DNA of 64,000 nucleotides, from NCBI GenBank assembly GCA_030248215.1, contig JASANG010003684.1, positions 186,001 to 250,000 on the forward strand, in the 5' to 3' direction. Shown one piece after another: positions 47,701 through 59,939 of the stretch. Every line of letters starts with the position of its first letter. The first letter of the stretch is position 1. The translations under genes and the position numbers were made by a program. The notes below the pieces were generated by a model. The model saw nothing but the letters and a program-made list of their open reading frames with translations, searched no databases and was not told where the DNA came from. The DNA comes from Enoplolaimus lenunculus (Eukaryota; Nematoda; Enoplea; Enoplida; Thoracostomopsidae).

Positions 47701-50700
47701 GCAAAAATGTGTAATTTCAAAAATTCGAACGAAGTGAGCAAATTTACAAACTCTTTGATAAGGAACGTGGCGTAACATTTGTTGCAGAGTTCCTTGGGCG
47801 AAAGCTCGACGTGCTTATTTGCGCAAGGGATTGAACAAAGCGTCCTTGGATGCCATTGAGCGCGCAGCTTTTGTGCTCGTTTTAGACGATGAACCGTATA
47901 CTTATGATGCAGTAAGTGATCAAAATTTTAGCGGTTCTTTTGTAGTCTACAGCTGTACTGGATTATGTCGGAACCGTATCAGCAAATTTATGCCGGAATT
48001 GAAAGTGGAAGTTTTTAATGATGCAGTAAGCGATCTAGCTGTTATTTTGTAATCTACCACGGTGCTATCAAGTGCTCAGAGTTCAAAGCGGAACTAGATT
48101 ATATCAGAACCGGAACAGCAAATTTATAGCGGAATTGGAACTGGCAATAATTTTAAAATTCTTTACTACTTACGCACGTGACGATCTTTATGATGATCTT
48201 CAATAATTTGTATGAGCCATTGCAATTTATTTGTATCACAGTGTCATGTGCTGCTCCTGTTTAACAAATAGTTCTAGTGCATTTTTGTTATCCGAGGGAC
48301 AAATTTACCGAAACTATGTTAAACTTGTATCGCTTTGCTTACAATATCATCAACACTGGTCGTGCGTGCAGAGATTTAATTAGCATTGCGTGGCTTGATT
48401 GTAGTTTCAATACTTTCTCATTTCAAATTTATAAGTTCGGTATTAAATCATTTTAGTGCATTATTTGTCGATGTTCCACTTGAAATCAGACAGCTTTAAG
48501 ACATAAATTGTATTTCGTAACGCTGTGAACTGTTCAAAAATAAGCTTTGTAATAGCTTTAATATTTGCTTGGTGCTCAAAACATACCCTTTCATAAAGAC
48601 TTTTGCTATATTCTTTGTTGTTTTGCTGTAGAACGACTATTCGAAGCTTGATCGTTGGGCGCACAGTATGTTACATGGAAATGGAAATAACCGATGGTTT
48701 GATAAATCGTTTAATTTGATTGTCGGAAGTAACGGCAGGGTAAGTTTGGTTTGCCGTGAGTTGCGTTTAATCTGAGCTAATTGAATCGGGATTAATAATA
48801 TGACTAAATTTTGTAATCTAACTGAATTATGTTAACGGAACCGTAACACACTTGAAATGAATCTGGTTTTTATTTGGGCTAATTTGAATTCGTTGTCGAA
48901 TTGGCTTATTTTTTATTCTTTAGCAAACTGTGATTTCGTTGCTTATTTCATTTGATAATCGCAAATTTAGTTTGGTTTAGTTTATTTATGGCTGAGAAGA
49001 AAATGTTCATTAGGACCTTGAAAATTTTAGTTTACTATGCAGTCGTTGGTATGCTAAAATCTGCCTTGATAAGATTTGGATTGTATTATTTTCTTTGTTT
49101 TAGGTTGGATGCAACGGTGAACATTCTTGGTAAGTTGCTAAATATACTACTGCGTAATACAGTTACCTGCAGAATTAAATGCAATTGCGATTGCGTTCCA
49201 ATTTGCGGCTTTGATCGCGTCTGCCTTTCTTGAACGCAATTATAATTTGAACTTCTCGCGATTAGAACGGCTATAACCGCGACAACCACCGCGATTGCCG
49301 AGTATTAAATGTTCAGTCGTTTGTAATAACGGTTGTAGCCGCGATTTGCAACGCCACTGCATTCGTGTGTCTTGACGCCAAGGGCCGCGAGCAGAGAAAA
49401 GTCCAAACTCGATTATAAAACCGCGGTCTTAGACGTCATCGCAATTATTAATCACGTAAATACCGTGTAAATTTGTTTCAACCAGCTAACTTGGAATCTG
49501 ATTATGAACGCGTGCACAACGTAATAATGTACGTTGTAGTTTTCAGCGATAAAAATCTGGCAAGCGAGCATACTTAAACCAGATGCGGGGTGTTAGCCAA
49601 GACCGTAGCCTATATCCATTCGCACACCACTTAAATATTATTCATCTTCTACCGCTCTAAGTGTGCTATCAGTTTTTAGTTACGATGCCCCAGTTTTCGC
49701 TCATCTAATAGAACATGCAAACGTGGTTGACCGAGCGAAACGGTATTTTTTACCGCTTAATGCAAAGTAGTTACCACCCAGTGTTGTCAGCTTTTTAATG
49801 GGCTCTATGAAGGTGTCTGGGTTGGCTTTTAGCCGCTGGTTGCATAACTCTTGCGAATTTTCTCCGCTAAAACACTGCTTGGGTTTGTTTGAATTCTTTG
49901 TAACTTACGTATGAATGCCAGGTATATATTTTTACGACTAGACTAGTGCAATATTAGCCATGTATATTGTTTTAAACAAATTTGTTTCTGAAACTTGGGC
50001 GGTATGCAAGATACCGTAGGTAAATGAAATTTTAAACGGTATTGTACTGATCACTGTATAGGATATAATCTGCATAGTTGCAACGGGTATGCTGTATAGT
50101 TTACTAGTGACGCAAATGCGGATTTTGCATAAATAATTATTGGTGGAACGAATTAGCTAGTCTTTTGGAGTGTATACCGATAAATACATGAGAGTGAAGC
50201 TATACATTTTAACTATTTCATTGTCGTCGAGCACATTACGGCAACTTACCTCAATTTACGCATGACACAGCATAACAATTTGTAAAAAAATAACTTCAGA
50301 CCGCGTCCGGTGCCAGACAGCACCGCGAGACAAGTATAACACCCTACTAATACTCCTGCAGTATGATTGAAATACGCATATTTTTCGTTACAATTTGAAT
50401 TATTTGTAAATATAGTAAAAACCCTTCACTTTCGTGTTTAACTGTCTCCCTCGTTCGAACTGGTTATACTTTAGTATCACAGCGATTTCCTATGCTTGCT
50501 TTTCTTTGATTAGATCTGCGTCGTAGGGCATTTTTCGCAGGCTGGAAATTTATAGTTTGTACTCGGTTTTGTGAAAACTTTGCCAAGACGTGCGAGATAT
50601 CGGTTTAATAGAAAGTAGCTTTTTATCAGTATTGTTCAATACAATTGGTCACTGAGTTTCGGTATTCAGTGTATTTGTAAGCGGTATAATAGTTTTGCTA

Positions 50701-53700
50701 TCCATGTATGTCGTCTAATTTTGGTACTCCATCTAGTGAAACTGTGGTCAAAGGAACGAGGCTATAGTTTCCGCACGTCAGGATTACTGAGTCAAGTGGT
50801 AACAAAAGTTCGGATTCGGTTTGAGATTCTGCAAAAATTTAAGGTTCCGAATGCAGCAACGTTTTGAAATGCCAGTTTGTGATATTGAAATTGTGTTGGA
50901 ACAGAGTAAACCATTTTTCGGAAACTTTTAGCACTTCGGTTTGGGACTTCAATTAATATTTCAATAAGTCAGGGTTTCAATATTTTAAAATTCACAATGT
51001 TTCTATGGCATAATATTATTTTACGTTTAGTGCCGCCGTTTAAAAGCCATTGAGACCTTTGTTAATTGTATAGCAACTATCGTCAGTTAATAATAGGTTT
51101 TCAAACTCACAACGTAACTGTTGTAGTTGTTGATCTCCAAATTTATTGATACATGAGTAGAGCAAATCATATGCGAAAATGTGCTGAATTTTGAGCCCCA
51201 GCATTCTCTGGTTTCAAAGTTACAAGACCTATCACCGACTGGCGATAGGTTCTACGCACATTTGAGAACACGGACCAATAATAGAGACGTAAATAAATAT
51301 TTTTCATCTGCTTTCATTTTTTGCTAAGACGACGTGGGAGCCGGGCTTGACCATTTAGCAGTAGCTGTATGTTTTGTATGAATTTTAATGTAGGCTTTGT
51401 TGTCTTCTGTCCTTATATTCGGGAAGCTTAATTCAATTTTGCTTGTACGTGTACCTTCGCTATGATCGTAGTTAAACCATGGCTTATTTGATTTATGTTT
51501 TAGGGCTGATGCTCCTGTTTGCGCTCATGTCGTTGAACACAGTGTTGTACGCGATGCGCTGTTTTATAAGTAATGCTTTGTTTACTAATTCAATAAGTGA
51601 AAAGTATTGTTTGCAGTTTTATAGAAGCTCAACTGACCTCTTATTCGAAGTTTGAACAGGAGGCCTGTGTAGCGTAGTCTGATTATATTAATTTATTGTT
51701 TTGCTGTTGTCGTTTATGGATGTTTAATGGTATACTTTAGGAGTTCAGAAATACTAGACGCTGAGTCTATTTTAGGATTTCAGAAATACTAGACGCGGAA
51801 ATATATATGCCGTTTTCGCGGCGCTAATTCAATCATATCGTCAATATGATTAGCCACGCCAGCAATTGGCGTTTGGGTAGTGATAGCAACAACAAACTGT
51901 ACTGGTTTGCCGAGCCAAAGCTGGGGAAGCTGAAGCATTTGCACTATTTTCAATATTCGGGTTGCCTATGAAATTAAACAAATCTTAGACGTTGAAATTC
52001 ATCGCTTCAGATAATTGCATACTGCGTAAAACTACAGTAGTTGTGAGTAGTAACGGTCATAAAAACGATTACTTAGCGATGTGAGCCAGCCAGGGTGTAC
52101 AAAGCGAAAATATAACAGCATACATAAAATAAAAAAAGATATAGCACAATCTAGACATTTGCTCCGGTTAATGAAATAAGTCGCTGCGGCTACAATGGAT
52201 GGCCAAATTGGTGATATGGCTGAATTGGTGGAGTGGCTACGAGATATACAAAAACTAACTGACTTGTTTGCGAATATTTACTAGTATTTATTTGTACTTT
52301 GCTTGCAAAAGGCATTTTTGCGTTAGATCGGTAAGCATTTTAACCGTCAAAACATATAGTTTAGACGCGGCGTGGAGGTAATTGCAATCTGTTTGCAGTT
52401 AGCAATCTTGTTTAGTATATAATTTTTGTTTGAATGCAAATCTTGCTCTGGAAAATCACATTTTACAAAAAAACTATTTTGCTATTGTACATTTGGTGAA
52501 ACAGGTTAAGTATTACCTAATATTTATTATGTCTGTATAAGTAAGAGACAGACACTACGCTATTAAGCGATTCGTTAAGCTTCAACACTATGATATGATT
52601 AAACATGGTCGTTTTAACAAACTGTCCTGTTAGGCTGTTTGCATCCACAATACTGGGTACACAGCCGCCATTATTGCTTTGACATTCTTAGAGAGTGACG
52701 CTGCTTTGTTACCTTTTGCTCAGATTACTTGGCTTTTTCACATATTGTTTGATTGCTAATACCAGAAATTTATGTCGAAGTTATTATTCAACTAACAGTT
52801 TGCTGTCGCATTTTGGACGAGTAAATTTTTTAAATATATCGAAATTGCGAAATATAATACACATATTTAGATGTGTAGTTCGTCTTGTTGGCGACCATGA
52901 TATATTTAATCAATGTTTTATTTAATATTTGGGCAGTGGCTTTCATTCAAAACGTTTATGCCATGTTTTTTGTATGATGGTCGGATTTTGTTCGCGCATA
53001 GGATTTGGTTAAGATAACATTAATTGTTTTGTTGCTGTATACCTGGACCAGTAGCTAAACGTATAAACCAGTATTAGAAGAATTGATATGTTTTTAGCTT
53101 ATCCAGTTTTAAATGTGATGTTCTCTTACAGGTACAGTGAGACTGGTCATTGTGTTGGTGAACTTACAACAAAGCCACCGATGCCCAAACGTTTGAAATG
53201 GGATTTGCCACAAGAAGTAATTTTTGTTGGATTATTCAAGGTCGCTTTTATTGTTTTCTTCGAAAAGTAAAATATTCTGTTTGATTATTTAGTTTTAGTT
53301 TTCAATGATAGCATTAGAGGCTTAGGCTTTATACAAGTTCACTGTCTCTAACTGAAGCGCCATTCAAACGTGCAAGTTTTTGCAGCGATCATTTGCAGTT
53401 GAAACTTGCAGGTACTAGTTACATTTGTCATCCCATAATTGTTAGCTGTAAAGTGATAGTTTAAACAGCAGATCTAAAAATAAAACTCAAAATTACACCA
53501 TGTTAAGTTTTTCTATTCTTAATATATTTATTTTAAAAAATTTTCTTCCGAATTTTTGAACAATTTACCGATAAACAATTTACCGAACACTCTGCCTAAG
53601 TTCGGTATGATGGATGTTTATTTTCGAGCAAATTACAGATAAACATTTTTGTTACAGCTTATTGACATTGCGCTCGAAAGCAATCAAGTTGCGATTGAAT

Positions 53701-53938
53701 TGTTGAGCGATGTTCAAATGGCGTTGCTTGTGTTCAACGATTATGGCAAAGGATTCATGAAAACTGCTAAAGTCTCACCCGATGGATACATTCAGATGGC
53801 GCTTCAGTTGGCTAATTTCAGGGTATGTGAATCGTGATAGCATTCATGGGTTTATTTTGATTGTAAAGTTAGTTTCGATGTTATGTACTACATGATAGGC
53901 CCTAAGGAATTTATTGGACTAATACTGAAATTTGGATA

Positions 53939-54009
<71 letters not shown>

Positions 54010-54669
54010 ATTATTTCTAGAACAGTAACTACAACAAACTGTATGATATGCAAGTTAGGTATGTGCAACTATCGTGAATGAGGGATTATGCACTGATAAA
54101 ATTACTGTTTTAAACCAAAATAACAATTTATGTTCCAGGATCAAGGAAAATTTTGTCTTACGTACGAAGCGTCAATGACTCGACTGTATCGTGAAGGACG
54201 TACTGAAACTGTGCGAACTGTTACACCAGAGTCTTGTGCATTTGTCCGAGCTATGGATGACCCTGATGCAACGGTAAGTGTATGACAAAGTCTTGGCTTT
54301 TCAGGCATGGTACCTCGCACGATAGTGGGAGTCAAAAAATTCGGGGTACTTTGCAAGGCGAAACAGGGAATTTGAGGTGCCATTAATGTATTTAGAAGTT
54401 TTGTACTGAGAACATTTGAGGGTTGCAGTGGTTGCGGCATTTGCTTTAGACTATGCAGCCGGATATTGTTTGAACTGAACTTTGTGAAGGGTTTTTATGT
54501 CAAGGCATAGTGAGTGCAAACGTTAGTATTTGGAGGTTCTAATGTATGATGTGCTTCTTTTTCAGATTTACAGTTAATGCTTATTGATTTTTTGTGAAAT
54601 GTTTTAGTATGCACGTCTGTAGAAGTCGCTTTCTGTGAAATTGATCGAATTTGTTATGTTTGCATATAC

Positions 54670-54735
<66 letters not shown>

Positions 54736-56694
54736 GTAGTTGGTTCAGTACCTAGAACACAATTAAGTTTGTTTAAGTTCGCTCTCTTAGTGCAGTAATC
54801 TAGCGCGTGAGTATTGTCTCGAAAGAAAGTAGTTTAGCGTTAGATTTAACGTGAACACAGTCATGGCTACTTGATTTTAAATTAAGGTTGAAGAAAAACG
54901 TGAACTTCTCAAAACTGCGTGCTACAAACACCAACGTGCATACATTGATGCAATGTGTGGCAAAGGTATCGATCGGCATTTGTTCGGTCTTTATGTTGTT
55001 TCAAAATATCTCGAGAAGAAATCAACCTTTCTTGAAGAAGTCCTTCATGAACCGTGGCGTTTGTCAACAAGCCAAGTAAGCTGACCTGTGTTAAGTGTTC
55101 AAAAAGGTAATGTGGGTTTGAAATTGTATCCTCAAACTGTCTATAGCACTTATCTCCAGTTAGTGATTTGTCTTCAAACTGACGAAGGATTACAGTTGTT
55201 GTAAAATTGGCCCTAAATTAGGGCAATGCTGAATTTCGAAGCTCAATATTCAGTGATTCGAAAGTTACAAGATTTATCACTAACTGATCATAGGTCCTAC
55301 ATACAATTGAGAATACGGGCAGGGGCACTTGTGTTAGCTAAAACATGACATGTTTTCCAAGTTTTCAATTTTAAGAGAACAATAAATTTGCTCAGAACCG
55401 TAGCGACAGGTGGTCATGGTGTTTTACAAAGACTCGCTGTTTGTTTGGTCTTACCTGAAACTAACGCCGTAAGCCTACGCAGTTGGAAAACTTTATCTAG
55501 TTACGCTGACATCAAATAGTTAGCGAAACATTACTGGAGAATTTTTTATCTTTTGTTTTTATGGTGCTTGCAGCCATTTTTATTTTTACGCGAATTTATA
55601 GACCCCTCACCAGCAGACAGATTTGTGCGATTTGGCAAAGCATCCCGAGTTTGTTTCGGCTGGAGGTGGCTTTGGTCCGGTAAGTGTGTTTTTATTGATT
55701 TCGAGTATGACCAAGCATTGTTTTAATAGATTACACTTTTTTCTTGTATGTCATTAATCATCGTTTTGTTGCATTGCAAATGTCTCGTCCGGTCTCTGGA
55801 TCCTAACATTGAACTCATGTGACTTTTGCTAACTATCAGTAATGTAATCTTTTATTGGAGGCTTATGTTATTGAATACCCTAAACATGATTGTGTGTGCA
55901 CTGCCTGCCTGCGTTATTGTATTAATTTTATTTTCGTGTTAATGCATCAGTTTTTTTCGAAGGCTTTAATGAGTTTAAAATTATATCGAGACGAGTTTAT
56001 ATTGTTTTAGGTTGCAGATGACGGTTATGGCGTTTCCTACATAATTGCAGGAGAAAATATGATTAGTTTCCACATTTCTTCGAAACGGAAGTATCCTACG
56101 ACGGTATGTTTCTGTTTTTAAGAAGGCATATTCGACAGGGACAGCCAAAATTTTGGCTCTAACTACAATACGGTCAGCTCGTTAACCGTACATAACTTTT
56201 TAAACTTTGAATTAAAATCTATGAATGTGCGTCTTGAAAATTTGCAAAATCTGTCTGTGTTACTTTTGTTGACAGTACTGTTAGCATCCAGGTTTGCAAA
56301 TAATTTTTGTAGTAAATTAAGCTTCTCTTGGTAGTTAATCACATGGCAACAAGTACCGCTCGCATATTCCATAATAGAACTAGTTATCTTTAATTAAATA
56401 TTATCAGAAAAAGTGAAGACTACATTATACCTCGGTTCTTTGACATCCGTAGCTGCGGCAGTTCGCATGTTTGAAAATATATTACTAACTGGTGATAGGT
56501 GCTATACGCATTTGTGACCATGGGTCAAGGTGACACCATTTATTATAATTTTTAAAACTTGTTTTCTGTAGTTTTTAATTATGAATTTTGTGGTTTCTTA
56601 ATAAGGCACACATTTTCAGGATTCAGCTCGTCTTCGGCAAGGCATTATCAAGGCCCTTCATGACATGCGTGAGATATTCCAAAAGCGCGACTAA
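38748..56694 (+). CDS. CPT1: Carnitine O-palmitoyltransferase 1, 21 coding exons
   Basis: Transfers long-chain acyl groups from CoA to carnitine at the outer mitochondrial membrane, the committed step of fatty-acid import. Exons: 38748-38888, 39933-40069, 40418-40580, 42652-42753, 44639-44776, 44917-44994, 46230-46337, 46810-46891, 47014-47128, 47461-47541, 47788-47911, 48632-48739, 49104-49129, 51504-51569, 53132-53216, 53658-53822, 54139-54273, 54887-55075, 55602-55679, 56011-56103, 56620-56694. All junctions are GT-AG and phase-consistent, giving 762 aa (human CPT1A has 773). The start MAEAH keeps Glu3 and His5, needed for malonyl-CoA inhibition. Membrane spans lie near residues 61-75 and 100-118. 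The catalytic motif EHSWADA puts His at 466 (human His473); Met586 matches human Met593, another malonyl-CoA determinant; LSTSQ (677-681) and GGGFGP follow. No break was seen. The start codon is the only ATG giving the family N-terminus. CPT2 is excluded by the N-terminal membrane domain. Exon calls are from homology; the exact paralogue is not resolved. Confidence 0.96.
39043..39327 (+). mobile_element. hAT-like relic (CAGCGTACGACCGG ends) in CPT1 intron 1
   Basis: AGGGTGCGATCGGATAAT at the left is imperfectly inverted to GGTCGTACGCTG at the right, with repeated CCGGAACCG inside. Related fragments occur near 7110-7190 and 13440-13490. Confidence 0.4.
40893..41213 (+). mobile_element. hAT-type MITE rich in TCTCGG in CPT1 intron 3
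   Basis: CAGGGATG and CATCTCTG ends, with GTGGAAGG exactly duplicated at 40885-40892 and 41214-41221. Subterminal regions repeat (TCTCGGT)n and its complement. It lies between CPT1 exons 3 and 4. Confidence 0.85.
44270..44417 (-). mobile_element. MITE family A relic in CPT1 intron 4
   Basis: ATTCCTATGCCTAAGCC near the left and GTAACATGGCCC at the right; most of the core is lost. It lies between CPT1 exons 4 and 5. Confidence 0.45.
45538..45682 (+). mobile_element. Degraded piggyBac-like/tRNA-like MITE, copy P5
   Basis: In CPT1 intron 6. It keeps ATAGCTGAGTTGGGA (A box), GGTTTCGAATCC (B box) and the terminal GCGAGAAAGGGTAA, but the left end is gone. It is clearly older than the other copies. 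Confidence 0.55.
45683..46032 (+). repeat. 175-bp tandem duplication in CPT1 intron 6
   Basis: AAATGTTATGTATTATCTG starts at 45683 and again at 45858. The two units stay close throughout, including GCGGATGCGCATCTTTC and GACGTCCGCGACATCCG. Confidence 0.9.
47906..48165 (+). repeat. Imperfect duplication of the exon 11 donor region in CPT1
   Basis: GATGCAGTAAGTGATC at 47906 recurs as GATGCAGTAAGCGATC at 48020, and the following stretches share TGTA.TCTAC, GGA.TATGTCGGAACCG-like and AGCAAATTTAT.. words. The frame stays open through the 114-nt gap between the two donors. Confidence 0.7.
49104..49129 (+). other. CPT1: CPT1 microexon 13 with the catalytic histidine
   Basis: This 26-nt exon encodes VGCNGEHS and two bases of the next Trp codon. 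It follows a TTTTAG acceptor and ends at a GTAAGT donor. The first base of exon 14 (51504) completes TGG, giving EHSWADA, the family's active-site motif. The downstream intron is 2374 nt, the longest in the gene after the intron 3' of exon 3's neighbours is set aside only by a small margin in length class. It is too short for open-reading-frame scans and would be missed without the protein family as a guide. Confidence 0.9.
53937..54008. repeat. (TA)n microsatellite in CPT1 intron 16
   Basis: About 35 TA units just before TTGATTATTTCTAG. It lies between exons 16 and 17. Confidence 0.97.
54668..54735. repeat. (ATT)n microsatellite in CPT1 intron 17
   Basis: About 22 uninterrupted ATT units. 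Shorter ATT runs occur at 19673-19720, and a GTT run lies at 13697-13717. Confidence 0.97.
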
Positions 56695-56703
56695 CTCCCT
56701 GAC

Positions 56704-56709
56704 AATAAA
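56704..56709 (+). terminator. Polyadenylation signal AATAAA of CPT1
   Basis: A canonical AATAAA begins ten bases after the CPT1 stop codon (TAA, 56692-56694). If used, cleavage would fall near 56720-56740 and the 3' untranslated region would be only about 30-45 nt. Whether this or a later signal is used is inferred, not shown. Confidence 0.5.
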
Positions 56710-58454
56710 CCAGTATGTAGCTTTGCAATCTACAACCGCTACACTCGTGACATAATTAAAATTATTTTGTATTATAAGAGCAATTTTTATTCCATTTCAT
56801 ATAATATGTCTTTATATGTTGCAATATTTTACTGTAATAATGTTTTATTAGGTACTGAGATTTTATTTTATATTCGTTGCAGTTTGTAATGTTTCGGCTT
56901 CCTTGACTGCGAATTATTCATATTTTTAGCTAAAGTAGATGTTTTTTACTGAAAGACGCAATTTTTTGGCTGTAACACGATTTTCGACTTGAAATCTTTC
57001 GTGAAAACCTCGTAAAGTTTCGTTTATCTAAAGTTAGTTTAGCCAATTTTTAGCAGCAGCAGCTTTTGTCTTGAAATTTCTACATCGACGTGCAGGTTGT
57101 TGGATTTGCGTGCTAATTTTTAGTAGGTATCAACGTGTGCTACAACGTGTATTTTAAATCACGTTTATAAGAATGCTTAGGTTATGTACAAAACAGTTGT
57201 AAAACCTTTGCTATGCTTTATTACTATGCAACCATGAAAACTGATAACGGCTTGTGGCCCAGCCGTTATACTTCCAGGTGCTCGAAAACTTGCGAACTGT
57301 GATTGGCAGAGTGGCTCGATTAGAATTACCATCTCGAAAGCATTTTTCTGTGCCGGACTGGATGAGTAAATCTTATTTTGAATGATTGCTCGTACTTTGC
57401 TTCATGTTTGCTCAAAATAATATTTGCAAATAATACGCAGAATCTGTCAGATATACATTACAGACTGAGATATTGATGTGAATTGGCATGCTCGTAGCCA
57501 GCATTTTGGAATGAAATTCTATAGAAAATTTAGAAGAGGTTTATGTGTTACAAACCGAAAAGGCATCTAAGTCGCCTTTACAGAAATCTGAAGGGGGTGG
57601 ATTGTTCCTTGATACCTGAAACCTACCCTGGCCACGCGCAACGGGTACTCGCCTCCCAAGCCAGTCTAATGAGGAAAGTATGTGAATAGGTTAAAGATTG
57701 TGAGAATGTCCCGTTCAATTGGCTACGAAACGTTTAGTACAACACAAAATTCGGTGGCTACTTGACGCGTTATTTTGCGTTGATGTTAGTTTTATCAGAA
57801 ATGCCCATATCCAGTATGTTACCGGCGGCGTGGATTGATGTCATAAATTACGGTGACGGTTTAAACCTTTTCATGTTTGCTTTAGTAGCAGCGTATTTAA
57901 CTGCGGTTTAGCGGCGGATTTTAGAAGTGGTAATGTCGCATGAGTGGCGTGACGATGTAAATCATACGGTCAAATTACTGCTTGTACTAATTGCATTTTG
58001 AGTATAATTGGAAATTGTATAGATTCATCAGTCGGGTAGGATTTTAGTTCAGACATATGTAGTGTCGCTAGCAGAGATATAATATTTAACAGAGAGATTC
58101 TAGTATCAAATTTGTATAGAATACACTTCGTAGGTTTATAGGCAAGTGATCTTGATGTACCTTCTTCATTAGTTGAAAATTAAATTGAGATAATAAACCT
58201 TGTGTAACACGCTTGTGTATAGGTTTGCGTCGTAGTGTTTTTTGGTTAAACAAATGCGAAGTAAAATGGACTGGATATGTAGGTTCGGGTTCACAACGGC
58301 TCATGATAGCCACTGCGTGCGATGTGTTTAATTGGATTGACGGTTAAATCCGACCATCTTTGCGACATATATATGTGTAGACAACTGGTGGTTGTTTTGA
58401 ATTCTATGCCGTACTTGTGTGCATTATTTGCGAACAAAATTTTTACTGTTCAAA
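56710..58454. other. Stretch downstream of CPT1 without a recognised gene
   Basis: AT-rich with TTTTAGC-type words. A reverse 75-codon frame at 58086-58313 has a plausible amino-acid mix but no recognised family or splice partners. Confidence 0.4.
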
Positions 58455-58842
58455 CAGGGTGTAAATCGATAGTAAAAATAACGTAAACGGATACTGATCA
58501 AAACAACGAAAACAGAAAACGTTTATTAAAGTGTAAAAATTTCAAAGATGTTTTATTTTTCTGTCAACAGAATCGAGGCCCACAAATATTCACCGGGTAT
58601 TGTAAAATTTAAAATAAAATCGCGGATGGCCCGAAATTTTTAAGATTTTGGATAAATTTCGAAATTTTTATATCATCTCAGACAGTTGCGGCAAATGTGT
58701 AATTAAAAATTGGGAGATATATACGTTCTGTATAACTAATTTTGAGCGTAAAGCTAACCGAATTTTTGGTATTTCTATATCGGAAACGGGCGCCGATTTG
58801 TACCGGAAGCGGAAACAGAAACGAATATCCTGTTACACCATG
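58455..58842 (+). mobile_element. hAT-type MITE (CAGGGTGTAAA ends)
   Basis: CAGGGTGTAAATCG at the left and CTGTTACACCATG at the right; flanks TGTTCAAA and TGTTTTAA agree at 6 of 8 bases. It is alignable with the copy in VAP intron 1. Confidence 0.75.
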
Positions 58843-59076
58843 TGTTTTAATATTGATCCTCAACAGTTTGTTTTAGTTGTCTTAATTTTATGTGAGTTAT
58901 TAGTACAGTTTCAGGAATTTAAGTTGAATTTAATTTAATTAAGTTAAAATAAAAATTTTCGTCACTCAAGTAGATGATAAAATGAATTCAAATACACAAG
59001 ATGTTTCTGTTGTGCTGAACTTGAAATGTAGGAGGTGCAATTGTATATATAGTTGCGAAAGAAGATGCATAAATTT

Positions 59077-59267
59077 GACCAATGTAAAGAACAGGAGCGG
59101 AACAGTATTATATGCATATTCCTAAGCTTGAGCCTAAGCCTAAGATTAAGAATGAGCATATTCTTAAGTCTAAACCTAAGCCAAGCAAAAAAATTAGTCA
59201 AAACCTTAAGCTTATTCTATTCTGGTCGTACAGAAAAGCATTCCGCCCCCCGATCTTTACATGGGAC
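59077..59267 (-). mobile_element. MITE family A
   Basis: GACCAATGTAAAGAACAGG then AGCGGAACAG at the left; CCGATCTTTACATGGGACC at the right; CCTAAG hexamers and a GAGCATATTC spacer in the core. Confidence 0.75.
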
Positions 59268-59939
59268 CCTTACCCCACCATAAGCTTAAACCTAAGCCTT
59301 AGATATGCCAATTAATGAAATTTAAGAAAACTGCAGGAAAACGGAAAGCGTGTACAAAAAAGGGCGGCTGCGTGCTTTATCTCAGTAGTTATGGTATGCC
59401 AAACCTTTCGTTTTCAGCGTACTTTCAAATTGTTTCTACAATTATAGGTGTGTCAGTTTCGTGTTGCTGTCATCATTTTAGCATACAATTGTGTCTGGCT
59501 TTTGTACTTGTACACTGTCCCCGTATTCATGCTTAGGTTTAGGAAAAGGCTTACCTGTGCCTAAGTCTTTTGTAAGGACTTGGACTTCACGCATTCACAT
59601 TAAATGTGACGTAAAGTTTGCTAACAAGCTAGATTTGACAACCCCGATGACGCTGGTTGTGCTAAAATGTAGAATTAATTTGCAGTCAATCTGTGCTATT
59701 CAAAGACGAATAAGAACCAAAATATTGGCTCTGCTATGCTGGAACACGGAACATTATCATCGTAGAGTTAAATGGTTTTCTTACGGATTTGATGATGCTT
59801 GACCCGACATATCGGTAAAGTCAATGTATCAGTGTCGGCGTTTTTGAGAGCATATCCGTACCGATTGAATTGAATTATTGAACGGTGTTGATGAAATTGA
59901 TACTTCTATAGTTTTGTCAACGAGCCGTTCCTAACACTG

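Noticed and set aside
48632-48739. Frameshift or missing exon between the NGR end of exon 12 and the ADA motif
   Set aside because: The gap is closed by the 26-nt microexon at 49104-49129, which restores EHSW in phase.
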